Shown here: positions 1 through 11,900 of the stretch, in pieces
Layout: each line of letters starts with the position of its first letter
Position numbering within the stretch: the first letter of the stretch is position 1
DNA from: Mesostigma viride
Lineage: Eukaryota; Streptophyta; Mesostigmatophyceae; Mesostigmatales; Mesostigmataceae
Assembly (NCBI GenBank): GCA_009746045.1
Contig: RPFO01002176.1
Location: 438,501 to 502,500, forward strand
Direction of reading: 5' to 3'
DNA length: 64,000 bases
Made by a program: the position numbers and the translations under genes
The notes under the pieces: model-generated
Database searches by the model: none
What the model was told of the DNA's origin: nothing
What the model saw: only the letters and a program-made list of their open reading frames with translations

Positions 1-135
1 TTTGAACATCGCATTCACTCCCTCTCTCTTGCAATTGGACTGCTATGCAGGACAACAACAAGAGGTGGAAGACCGTTGTCCAGGCTCGTACGCCCGCCCC
101 TGTGGGCAAGCCCCCTCCCCCCAAGCGAAAGGGGC
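1..135 (+). pseudogene. C-terminal end of a LINE reverse-transcriptase ORF
   Basis: The first bases read FEHRIHSLSL and then lose frame. They are a close match to the end of the LINE fragment at about 58206-58330, which reads QFEHRIHSLS and then continues KPPPPQK-like, on the same strand. An indel near base 40 breaks the frame relative to that copy, so this is a decayed copy cut by the window edge. It marks the 3' end of a non-LTR element whose body lies to the left of the window. Confidence 0.6.
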
Positions 136-554
136 GCTTTGCTGAGTAGACTAGGTAGGGTTTTCTAGATTAGTTAGATTACGGCTTAGAGTTAGATTAG
201 TTTGGTTTCGCGGCTTTGTCCCCCCTCCATCCATCCGCAGGAATATGTGCTACATGATCTCCAAACGGAGCTCCGTTGGGAGATATAACATGACTAGTCA
301 TGTTATAATTTAATTTAATTTAATTTTTAATGACCTAGACGGTGGGGCCGGAAACAGCTTGCTTGATCAGGGCGTGTGTTTCGAGCCTAACTGGCCGGGA
401 GTGTCTATATATAGTGGTGAGCACTTTTGCTGCGATCGCTCTCCCACCATTTACGAGGAAATACCCGCAAATGGAAAACCACTGAAAGGGTCTAGCTAGT
501 CAGTCATTACAAATAATCTATCTACAACATCAAGCCAACTCTAGTCTAAGCTCT
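136..554. other. LINE 3' UTR and tail region, no gene
   Basis: No coding signal. After the LINE end the sequence carries CCATCCATCC, then ATATGTGCTACAT and an ACGGAG/CTCCGT inverted pair (258-283), a perfect 22-bp palindrome (285-306) and a (TTTAA)n tract to about 330. The ATATGTGCTACAT...CAACGGAG...(TTAA)n order recurs at 40495-40567, and a variant lies in reverse at 55975-56050. This points to the 3' terminus and microsatellite tail of one LINE family. Bases 331-554 hold the 3' end of the opposed LINE copy that begins at 555. Confidence 0.45.
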
Positions 555-2240
555 CTACCCTAGGGGACCTGTCTGGCGTGCCTCCCGCGTGTTTGCAAAC
601 GCGGGCACTTCCCCACGGGAGGGGGTTCGTTGTCCTCTATGACCTGGGCCCACTTGGCCTTGTCCATCATCTTGTTCCAAATCACGGAGAGGCCTAGGCC
701 CCCCATGTCCTCGACTAGGTGTTCTTTGAAGGTGCGGGCCTTGCGGCGGCGAGCATTGCTGGGCCCGGCCCACGTGAGGAGATGCCGGCCAGGCTGAGCT
801 GGGCGCAGCCCCGCGGGGGGGCCACGTGAGGTGTCTACCTGGTTGGTGCGAGCTAAGTGCCCTACTAGCTGCAGGCGGCGCTGCTTAATGGTGCTGGTGA
901 CATATGGCATGCCGAGGTACAGGTCCTCATTCGAACATGAGCAGCGTGGCCTACACGGAACATGGATCGCAGCATGTTGGTGACCGCCGGCCGTCCAGCT
1001 TTCGGCCAGGTCGGCGGTGAGGGTCCACGCGTCTCGGCCCCGCACGTACGAACAGGGAGGACTAGGACCTTAAACAGGTCCTGTTCCTCTATCTTGCCCA
1101 AGGGCTTCCGCCACAGAGCCCGGTATTGGCGTAAAGCGTGCCAGGCGAGGGAGATGCGGTGGCCCACATCAGCCCTCGCAGCTGGGGAGGAGGCTGCCCA
1201 GCAGCTTGACGCGGTCCCGATACAGGACTCAGAAGCCGTCAAGGAGAAAGAGGTCAGGCGGGGGCTGAGCCGAGCCCAATCGCCAGAGCCTCTGTCTTCT
1301 TGCTGACCTCAAGCCCCACCGCACGGGCCTCGATTGCCAGGCAGTCAAGCCACGTCTGCACATGCTCAGAGCCCTCGAAGAGGGTGGTGTCGTCCGCATA
1401 GATGATGTCCGCCAGCCGGATCTCCTTGTCCGCCCCGCCATGCCAGAAACGGTTGGCTACCCGTTCACCCCTGGTTCCCTGCCCACAATGCGGGCAAACC
1501 GCTTGCGCGCCTGAATCATTACGTATTCGACCACAATAATGAACAGGTAGGGCGACAGCACGCAGCCCTGCCACACACCCTTCTGTAAAGGGCATGGTGG
1601 TGTGGTCCCGTAGGAAGTGCGCACCGAAGTGGTGGACCCTTCATACAGGTTGCAGATGACAGCAATAAGGGGGCGGGGGATCCGGAACAGAGCGAGGATG
1701 TCCCACAGCGTGTGCGCAGGCCAGAAAACCGAATCGAAGGCTTTGATGAAGTCCACCAGCACAAGGTGCAAAGGGGACTTACCAGGCTGAAGGCGTTGCA
1801 GTTCCTCCACAAGGCGGCGAGTAGCGAAGAGCGCCTGTACTGTGTTGCGACCTGAACGGAAGCCGTGCTGAGTCTCCCTGAGTTTGCCGTCCAGGGCCGG
1901 CCGTGCGCAGGCGGTTCAGGATGAGCCGCATGAGAAGCTTGAGGGGGGCACTTTGGATGCACACCCCTCTGTAGTTACCGGGGTCGGCTGGCGACCCCTT
2001 GTTCTTGTACAGCATCATGCGAAAACTGTGTTGCCAGGCCGCTGGGGGCGGTTGCGACGACAGCAGAATGCGGTTGCAGATATCCGGCCGGAAGAGCAGC
2101 ATGACACCAGTGTCCTCGAACTCGGCTGCAAGTTTCACGACCGCGGCCAGAATCTCGTCGGAGCCGGTGGCGGCGTCGTAACGCAAACGCTGGACCGCCT
2201 CCGTGACCTCACGGGAGGTGAAAGGAGGCATGTCTGACGG
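555..2240 (-). pseudogene. Non-LTR (LINE) reverse transcriptase, frameshifted and 5'-truncated
   Basis: Successive minus-strand frames spell a LINE reverse transcriptase. FRMMLYKNKGS and NYRGVCIQSA (RT 0-2a region) lie near 2000-2060. Motif A, LVDFIKAFDSVFW, is near 1730-1765. Motif B, KGVWQGCVLSPYLF, is near 1545-1590. The YADD catalytic box, IIYADDTTLFEG, is near 1380-1415. The C-terminal DLYLGMPYV...QRRLQLVGHLAR segment follows near 835-930. The pieces sit in at least three frames, so the ORF is dead. No apurinic endonuclease domain is visible upstream, which indicates a 5' truncation. A sister copy is at 56150-57408 on the same strand. Confidence 0.85.
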
Positions 2241-2933
2241 GTCGCCAAGCGGGCCGGTTAGCGGGGGGACTAGCAGTCCGCCGCTGACCTGGGCGGGGCC
2301 GGGGGCCAGTATAGCACTTGCTTGTGGGTGATGCCGATCGCATGACCTAGCACGCAGCGAGCGCCCTTGTTGTCATATGCATGTGCTGTACGCCCTACAA
2401 GTCACTAAGTGCACAACAACGTGATGGATAAGAAAATATTGCCACATATTCACATACATGATGTTCAGACTGGCCAGGCCATGATAGATAGATGTTGAAC
2501 ATTTTTCTTCATTAACACAACACAACATGACATGCCCAAGAAGTAAATTAGTAGTACAACAACATTGTGCCCGTAAGACAATGCTGCCACTCCGGCCATG
2601 GCATGCACCTTCCTGATGCTGCCATCCACCGAGAGAGAGGTTGCGTCCCCAAAATTCGTCCAGCAGGCAGAAAAAAATTGTGCTTCCGCAATGCACTGCA
2701 GGGCACTGCCACGAAACGTTCTGCCTCAGCACCATGTCGGTACCGCTTATCCCGTCGCCTTGTCAACAAGGCCCATGAACCCGCTAACTTGCAAAATCTA
2801 TGCCTGGTACTACAGCCCAGCCCGAGCAGCTGAAACTACGTATCCAGGGCAGCTTTGAGCTCTCAAAAAACTAAAAAAGGGTCCCAAAAATGCCAAAGCA
2901 CCTGGCTCAAAATCTGCGGAGCAAATGTACATC
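2241..2933. other. Spacer and G6PD 3' UTR, no gene
   Basis: No exon could be supported here. The segment separates the LINE remnant from the stop codon of the dehydrogenase gene (2934-2936 on the minus strand), so its right part should be that gene's 3' untranslated region. The short reading frames on both strands show no recognisable motif. Confidence 0.4.
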
Positions 2934-5900
2934 CTAATCCTGGTCACCGAAACGGACGTTGTACTTGGAGGCAAGGTAGTAGGTGCCAATCGGCCCCCTG
3001 CTGCCATAGGGGTACAGCTCTGGCTGCATGCGCGTCTCCTCGAGCTTGTCCAGGAGCGGCGTGAACACCTGCAGGTGGTGAGGATGAAACCATACAAAGA
3101 GCGGATGCTACCACGATGAGGTGGAGTCTTCCATGATGTCCCAAAACAGTGCACGAGACTATGGGGTACGCCATGAGTTACTAGTAGTACACACCGCTTT
3201 TCTGCAAGTTCTCTAATTGCTATGACCTGCGTGCTGCTTGATACAGAACAACGTACTGTGTTCAGCATTTTGTAAGTGTGTCCTTTCCAGCCTCCCTTAA
3301 CAGCACGCTTCGTGATAAAGCCTCAACAGATCATGCTCGACGCATCACACAAAACTCATCATGTTCACCTCGTAATACCCTTCTCAATGCACCCAATCTC
3401 ACCGTGGTGAGGTCAACGGACAACGCTTGCCAGACAGGACCACCAGTATCGGGCTGAAAGCAAGCAGATACGGGCGGCAGCCACTGGGCACAACAACCAG
3501 ACCAGGGCGAGACCCTAAACACCGTGTGAAATGACACCATACCACGGCGACGACGATGAGCAAAATTCTGGCAAGGACGGTAAATATCAAGAAGACAGCA
3601 GTAACAAACTCACCACCCACCTTCAAGGACTCTTTCACGCAAAACCCACCTTCCACGACTACTGACACAACAGACAATAGCATGAACTATTGCACACCCC
3701 ACCGCCTTCCACAGAGAACAACAACACGAGGACCACGCCACTCACCTTCCACGACTCCCCCATCAACGCCAATGTTTACACCTAGAACACACACCTTCCA
3801 CGATTCGTCCACACTCACAGAACAACAGCACAAAGAACTACACTTATCCCTTACCTTCCACGACTCCTCGAGCTCGTCGTTGCGGATGAACAGCCGCTTA
3901 TCGCCCTTGAACACATCCAGGATCAGCCGCTCGTAGCTGTCCGGGATGTGCTTGTCGCCAAAGCTGCTGTGGTACTTGAGGTCCAGGTTCATGCGGTCGA
4001 GCTGCATGCCCAGGCCCGGCACCTTGTTGTTGATCTTCAAGTAGATCGCCTCCTCAGGCTGGATGCGGATGACCAGCTCGTTGGTCGCGCGGTCAATGTC
4101 GCTGAAGCGGCTCTTGTACAGGTTGCCGGGGACGTGGCGGAACTGGATGCGGATCTCCGCCCTGGAGTTGTGTGTTTTTTTGTGTGTGGAGTTGTAGTTG
4201 TGGGGGTGATTGGGTGGACACAAGCACAGCGATGAGAGAGAGCTCGAGCGCGAGCGCAAGCGCGAAAGAGAGCGGGAGCGAGAGCGAGAGATTTGCACTG
4301 GTACATGCCTGGGTGGACATCAGTGCAGTCATTCCCGCGTTAAGGTACGATTCTTAAGGTTACCTTCCTGTGTTAAGTTACGACGTCAAGACTCTGGCGG
4401 TGTTTACCTCACCGCCCACCTTTCTGTAAATATCTGGCCGGAAGAATGGACTTCGGGCGACTTCGATGCTGCAGCTGGATCGGGCTTTTCGAGAGCTGCC
4501 GATTGCCATAAAAAGTCCATCAGAGGGGGTGGTCTGCTAGCCTAATTCTACCACTAAGGTTACCTACCTGCGTTAAGTTCAACGCCCACATATTGGCGGC
4601 GATCGTAACTTAGCGCTGGCTGTACATGCCTGGGAGCTTGTGTTGGATGCGGATCTCCACCACATGGTTGTTGGAGGAACTAGTATGGCAGGAGAATTGT
4701 TGGAGTACGTGGTTGGTAGGGTGGGAAAGAGAAATGCGATTTTGCGTTACATTAGTGCAAGCCCACGAGCGTATGTTTGATGCAGATCTCCGCCCTGGGG
4801 TTGTGGGTGGACATGGAACAGCACCTTGGACCAGTGCTACTAACTAATGCATCACAGCAAGCTTGTGCTGAATAAGGAGTTTCCTGAAGTCGTGGGGATG
4901 GGTGGGAAAATAAAGTTTGCTTTTCGACTACATGCATGCATGGCATGTGTCCAACAGAATTATCGCATGTTGTGGGTGCGCGGGGTAGGGTACTTGTTAA
5001 CCTCCTGCAAGTAACGAATTTCATTGATCATTTCCTTTCTAGTAGCTTCCTGATAACGAGCCACGCTCGTCGCTGCATCAGCTGCTTTCGTGGAGCCCTT
5101 TGGCTGCCTTATTAGGTAGGGAGGGCAGAACTGGTACGAGTTTCCCGAACTGGTTCGCTATAGGCGAGCACCGCTCCTTTCCTCTCAGCGTTTACCAGGG
5201 GTGGTGGAGCGCCTTACCGCTATCATGAGTCAAGAACAGGGAGAGCTATAACCCTCATTTCTTCCCACAGAAAGGCAGATGGCGTTCCTGTCACAGTCTA
5301 CCAGCGGTTGAAACAGTTGGCGAGAGACCGGACTACGGCAGGAAAAAAAAGCACATTTTGGCAAATTAATTAATTTTTTGGGTTGCAAGGATTTTTTGGT
5401 CCGTGCCGCTCGAATATGGACAGTTCCTGGGACGTGGCAAGCAGATTCCGAGTGCCCTCATCAAGATCTATCGATTGCACTATAAAACTTTTGTTTGGAC
5501 CCCCCAACGAGCTACTTGGTATGTCTTAGCGTTGGCCCATTTGATGCTTAAATATCAGCTTACAGCCATATTTTTACCGGTCTTGGAGGCCTACTAACGC
5601 TCAATTGAAAACGGACTTTCCAGAATCTAAGGTATGATCCAGGATCCTCTCGCGGAGATCTGTCGATTGCGCTACTCAAAATAAAATTCAAACTTGATTT
5701 TTGAGCCCGAGTCTACGATAGTTGTCCGGTCTCTCACCAAGTGTTTCAGTTGTTGAGCGCCTTGCCCGCCTCAGCGAGAGCAATACGGCTTCTCTTGCAG
5801 AAGATGGCATTGTTGAGCAGCTTGCCCACCTCAGCAAGAGCCAAAGATGTGGCAACAAAACGCCCCTTGGTTATGCAATCATCCGTTCCCTCTCCCTTAC

Positions 5901-8900
5901 CTGCGGTTGTTGAGCGCCTTGCCCGCCTTCATGAGGAAGGGGACGCCATCCCACCGCGCGTTGTCGATGAACATCGCAATGCACGCAAACGTGGGGGTCA
6001 AACTGCCCTTCTTGACCGTGTCATCATCCAGGTAACCTGGATGGGGAGGACGCAGGTACGCAGGTGCAGGTGCGTCTGCATGTCAACCCCAGGGGGGGGA
6101 AGGGGGGGAAGGGGCGGGAAGGGGCGGGAGGAGGGAAGACAAGGTGGAAAAGGGAGTGTGGAGAAAAACCGGAGGGGGCAGGAGGCAGGGGGCAGGGGGC
6201 AGGGGGCAGGGGGCAGGGGGCAGGGGGCAGGGGGCAGGGGGCAGGGGGCAGGGGGCAGGGGGCAGGGGGGGGGGGACAATATATAGATATAGCGACCACT
6301 GCATCCATGTATAACAAGCCCTAGCCCCGGGCTCAACGTGGTGTGCCCAAAGAACCTCAAGTAATTTCCCAAAACACTACGTAACCCACGGAGCAGCGCT
6401 TACGAGTCAGCTAGGGCTTGCTATACGAGAACAACCCTTTCTCTTTGAGACGTTGGCTCCCCACTGTTCTGGGGTCACCGCATAGACTGGACGGAACGTG
6501 CTCCAAAACCCCACACATCTTGTTTGAACGTGGTGACATGAAAAGCACAGCCCAGGACACCAATGTTTTGAGAGAGGTCATTTACAGCTAGGTAGTACAA
6601 ATGATGTCTTTGCGAAAGTGTCTTAATAAAAAGTCGCGCGGGTTCACAACCGATGCCAACAAATGTTTAGTACTGTGCCACCTGCACAACCTCCGCGGCA
6701 GCACCCTTGGCAGCCTGCCCTGCCTGCCCTGACCCCCATGATGTGAAGCTCGTGTTTTTGTATTCACTGCAGAGTGGCATGAGCCTTCTCCCGGTTCCTC
6801 TTAATTTATTAACCTCGCCCCACACTATTTACTTTCCTTCCGGCTCCCTGGCCCTTACACTAATTACTTTCCTTCCGGCTCCCCATAATTTATGAACCTG
6901 GCCCCACACTGATTACTTTCCTTCTGGCTCCTTTTAATAAAAAACCTGGCCCCGCGCTATTTCCTTTACCTTGCACCATTCTGCACCCTCGCTATTTCCT
7001 ACTTCCTTATGTTTTCCTATATCTCTTCACCATGGCCTACACTATAACTATTTCCTTCTCCCAGCTCCGCGCTACTGCCCCCCCTCTCCCCCCCCCCAGT
7101 AATTCTCGCTCCCAGGCCCACACAATCTTCTTCACCTGGCAGCTTGGTGCCCGCGGCGCTGGTAGCGGCCTTGTACTGCCCCAGCACCACGTCGTCCACA
7201 GTGATTGTGCGCATCGACCGCAGCACCTTCACCTTCTCGTTGCGGATGTCTTCGGCCGCGAGCGACACGGGGGGCTCCATCGCAAACAGCGCTAGCACCT
7301 GGGGCCGTACCCAGTGGGTAAATGGCAGGGTAAAAAGACGAGTGGGTAAATGGCAGGGTATGCAGACCAGTGGGCAAATGGCAGGGTATACAGACCAGTG
7401 GGTAAATGGCAGGGTAAACAGACCAGTGGGTAAACAAACGGTAGGGTAAACAAACCAGATACATGTGGTTGGTGCTTTTGGAGTCAAGGCATGAGTCCAG
7501 ACACGGTCAAAGTGTCCAGATAGAGAGACAGGTGTTGAGATATGAGGAATGTTGGGTGACCAGAATAAGGCCAAGGAGAAGCGAGTGAGCCAAATGACAG
7601 AGCGGCATTGTCAGTAAAGGTTGCACGGAGCAGGGGATAAGCGTGTCAAAGCTGCACAAACAGATGGCAGGAGCTTGTGATGACTCCAAGGGAATATATA
7701 TCTTACGCGGCTGTTTTCTTGAATTAAATGACAATCGTCCCTTAGGCCTGCAATGGAAGGGGGAACAGCAGTAGGCGATTGACCTCCAGATTCTACGAGC
7801 AACCACAAATTCTTTTGTCGCGACAGCAACGCTTACAGCGCTGGTAGGCCAAGGGAATGGATGATGTAACGCTTACACCCACCAATGCCATAATGAAAAA
7901 ATCAATCGTATCACCTGCAGCTAACAGAATCTGGTTGCAAGTAATCGGCGTCAAATAAACATGCCAACCCACCCGCGTCTATGGATCCATGCACCCATCG
8001 ATTCTGCCACCAATCAGCATCTATTATCCTGGCCATTCAACTTCACCACAGACTTGTGCCACCCGCCACGCACCCACAAAGTTTGCCACCCACCCACACC
8101 AAATAATCCTGCTACAAGTACTCTGCACCAACTTATTCTGCCACCCACCTGCGTCAAGTGGTTCTGCATGATGTCTCGGATGATCCCGTAGCTGTCAAAG
8201 TACCTGCCAAACGCCACGCGATCGCAAGCACAAGCACAGGGCAGCGCACAGGGCGGTGCGACAAGCAGACCCACACACACCTGATTAGCATATTACTGAT
8301 GACAAAATGTCTCCGAGGGATCCATATGGTATAACAAAGCACACCCGATGTGACGTTATGCCCAAACTAGCCCAAAATAGCAAGCCCAAACTAGCCCCCA
8401 CTCATGTTTGGCACTTCAGCTAAGTCTAGGATGTATGGGAATCCGATTAACATCACACATTGCTGGTGAATAGGGTTGTAAGCAGGAGGTCAGGTGAAGA
8501 GCTCTGATGAAGCAGAGCCAATTCATGATAGGGATAAATTCATACTACTAATGTAGTAGATAAGGCATAGGCAACTCATGCTATCTTCCTATCTCACGTT
8601 CTACCCACCCCCACCCCCACCCCCCGAACCCTTGTTGCTTTCTTCTTGCTCCCCTCCCTCCCTCACACGGCATCTTCCCTCCTCTTCCTGGCATCTCCCT
8701 TCATTCACACCCATCACCACTCGGTGCCAAACCATGTCAATTCGCCCCAACCTCCTCTCTCCACTCACAGACCCCCCCCCATGCCCCCCCTCCCTCGCAT
8801 AGAATCTCTTTCTTCCACTGCCCTCCTCTGACTCACCTCCCGCACCCCTACCTGCCTACCTACAAAATATTCCCCCCTTTGTCTCCATCCCCCCGTCCCC

Positions 8901-11900
8901 CACTCACCTCCCGTGCCCCTACCTGCCCACCTACAAATATCCCCCCTTCGTTTCCACCCCCCCTTCCCCCACTCACCACCCGCGCCCCTACCTGCCTACC
9001 TACAAAATATCCCCCCTTCATTTCCACCCCCCCTTCCCCCACTCACCCCCCGCGCCCCTCCGTGCCGAAGTTCTCGGAGAAGATGATCTGCACGTTGCGG
9101 ATGTACTGGCGCGACCACAGCGGCTCAAACACCAGGTTGGAGAAGCGCAGTACTGTCAGGTTCTCGATCAGCTCCTTGCCCAGGTAGTGGTCGATGCTGG
9201 CGCCCACAGCGCGGGGGAGGGAGGGTAACACCGAGCCCGTGAACAACCAATACATCGACAACAAGAGAGCAGGGCACCATCAGGTTGTTTATCAGCTCCA
9301 TGGCCAGGTGGTGGTCGATGCTGACGCGCGTGGGTGGGGGACACGGGATGGGGGGAGACAGCAAGCGGTCAGGGCAAAGGGGGCATTCGAGGTCACAGTG
9401 CACGATGGCACCAGGGACGAGCAGGCAACAAAAAAGACAGCAAAAGACACTGCACAGAGTCGATGATGCGGGTACTAGGGCCACCATTGGAAACCAAAGA
9501 TGATAGGGGCCATCATAAGGGGTAGGGGCCATCATCCAAAGGACAATGGGAGAGCACAAGGCCCCAGATGAGGCACCCAGGGCTTTTCAAAGTGATCACT
9601 AAAGTAACCTAAGTTTACTCTTCACAAAATATGTAACCCTGTCGGCCAGGGAGGCTGGGGATAAGCGTACATGCACCACAGCAGCTAAGGCATGGAAACC
9701 AGTCATGCAGCAACGGACGTGATGGGTTGATGGCTGATGCCGGCAGATGGGAACAGGATGCACACACACTACTAAAAACACCTCTTCGGAAAGGAGTTGT
9801 ACAGAACAGATGGGGACCTGGCATCCTTGAGGGCTACTGGCACTGGCACTCATATATATCGTCTTTCGTCTGTGAAAACCAAATATTGGGAACGGGTAAA
9901 CCTGGTCGCATGACAGATTAACCCCACTCGGTCACTCTCGTCATATATTAATGTCAACCACCTTACCTACCAGTAGACTTGGTCGTCCAGAAGGCATGTG
10001 TGCCCCTCACGCTATACGGATCCATATTACAAATCCCATATCCACCCACCGGTAGATCTGGTCCTCAGACAGGTACTTGTACAGCTCCGACGACATCTGG
10101 TTGGACGACGCGAGGTCGCGCCCAAACGGCTTCTCGATGATGACGCGCGTGAAGCCAGTCTTGGAGGACGCGTGCGCGCTCGAGCAGCGGGCCACGTCCA
10201 GGAACACGTTGGGCGGGATGGCCAGGTAAAACACACGGTTGCCCTTGAGCTTGCCCTGCGAGCGCGACCGACATGGAAGGGTACATGGATACATGGGGGA
10301 TGGTTTATGAAAAAAAGATTGTGCGGTTGCCTTTCAGCTTGCAAGACAGGAGAGTAAAGGTCGGTACTCAGCATCAAGGCAGGAGAGGTAGGTGCGCAGG
10401 GGATCCATTGATAGGTAGGAACGACACGCTGAAGTGCCACATATCTCCCAGTGCGGACGGCAACCATTGCCATGACGTGTGCAGGGGCATTCTACCGAGT
10501 CCTTTCTTGTTCATGGCCGCGCCGACCACATACGCGGCACTGCCTCGCGTTTATCCACGCCCTGCGACAAGGGGAGCCACCCTACCACCCCACTGCGCTC
10601 ATCTTCATGGCCGCGCCCAGCGTACTATGCCTACTCCCATGCCTACTGCTGTGCCTACTCTCATGCCTACTGCTCCCCCACTAGTCACCGGTCACTTTAC
10701 TGCACTGTACCCACCTCGTTCTTCTTCATGGCCGCGCCCAGCGTCTGGAACGCCTCGTCTGACCCGTACCCGCCCGCGTGGTAGAAGCACTGCTGGATAA
10801 ACTCCTCCGTCTTCCCGCTGCACTTCTGGCGCTCCCTGGGGGAGCAAAGGGGGGGGGCCAACAGGGGAGGGCAACCCGGGGGGGAGAAACGTAATTAAGT
10901 GCACTGCCAACATGAAGCACTCGGCCGTTCAAACAAAGGTCCACAAATACTCGATAACACTTGAACATTTTACATGGGACCCAAGGTGTGACACAAGTTG
11001 CTCCTCCAAGAGAATATAGAAACTCCAATACGCACCAAACACTCGGTGTACACAAAAACTGCAATGAAGTCCCTGAATGCAAAACGTTGCATGCGACATG
11101 AAAAAGGTCAACAGGACGAGAGCGTTCAAAAGCGTCAAGCGCAGGAGGGCCATGCATGATAACAATTGTGGCAGCGACATGCGGCAGGTGAGAGTGGGCG
11201 TGAGGACCACCGCTTGAAGGCAACCCTTAATAAATGGGGTTGGCTTCCCAAATTCTAGGATGGCAACGCGACTACCATTGCCCATGAGGTTATCCTTGCA
11301 CACATGCTTGCCCTGGCCGCAGCGTGACGCGGCAGGTGGGCGTGGAGACAAGGAGGGGTGACATAAGCATACCTTTGTTCACTACATCACCATTGTATAT
11401 GAGCTTACCCTGGCGGCAGCGTGATGCGGCAGGTCAGGGTGGACATGATCAGGTTGCGAAACTCCTCATCGCTCATCTTGCTGCGCGCAAACCCGTAGAT
11501 CTTGAAGTTCTGCCAGTCCTCGCACGATTTTTGGTACAGTTCACAAGGTTTTTGAAAACGGCACGATATGGCCCGTCCATGTACCCAAGGGATTTTTAGA
11601 ATGTGATGCGCCCATCCATGCACCCCAGCATACCAACCGGCACACAAGCAGGGCACACAAGCGGGCACACAAGCGGGCACACAAGCGGAGGACCGAGGGA
11701 TACAAACAGGCAAAGAATTGACAAACAGGTAAACAAACTGACAAACAGGCAAAAGATTGATGCAAGCAGGTGTAATGGGCGGACAAGCAAAAGGAGCAAG
11801 CAAATACAAGCAGTAAGCTAAAAGGCAAGGGAGCGTGCATGAGTATGTTTCGGTCAAGAATGCATGGACGGGTCACTTTACATTTGGCATGCGACCCTAG

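Noticed and set aside
2900-2960. A second 2A-like motif (NVHPNPGH) on the plus strand
   Set aside because: It is antisense to the last G6PD exon, lacks the final Pro, and has no polyprotein around it.
6024-6372. Gly- or Pro-rich proteins over the GGGGGCA repeat
   Set aside because: They lie in a G6PD intron and are generated by the 7-bp minisatellite.
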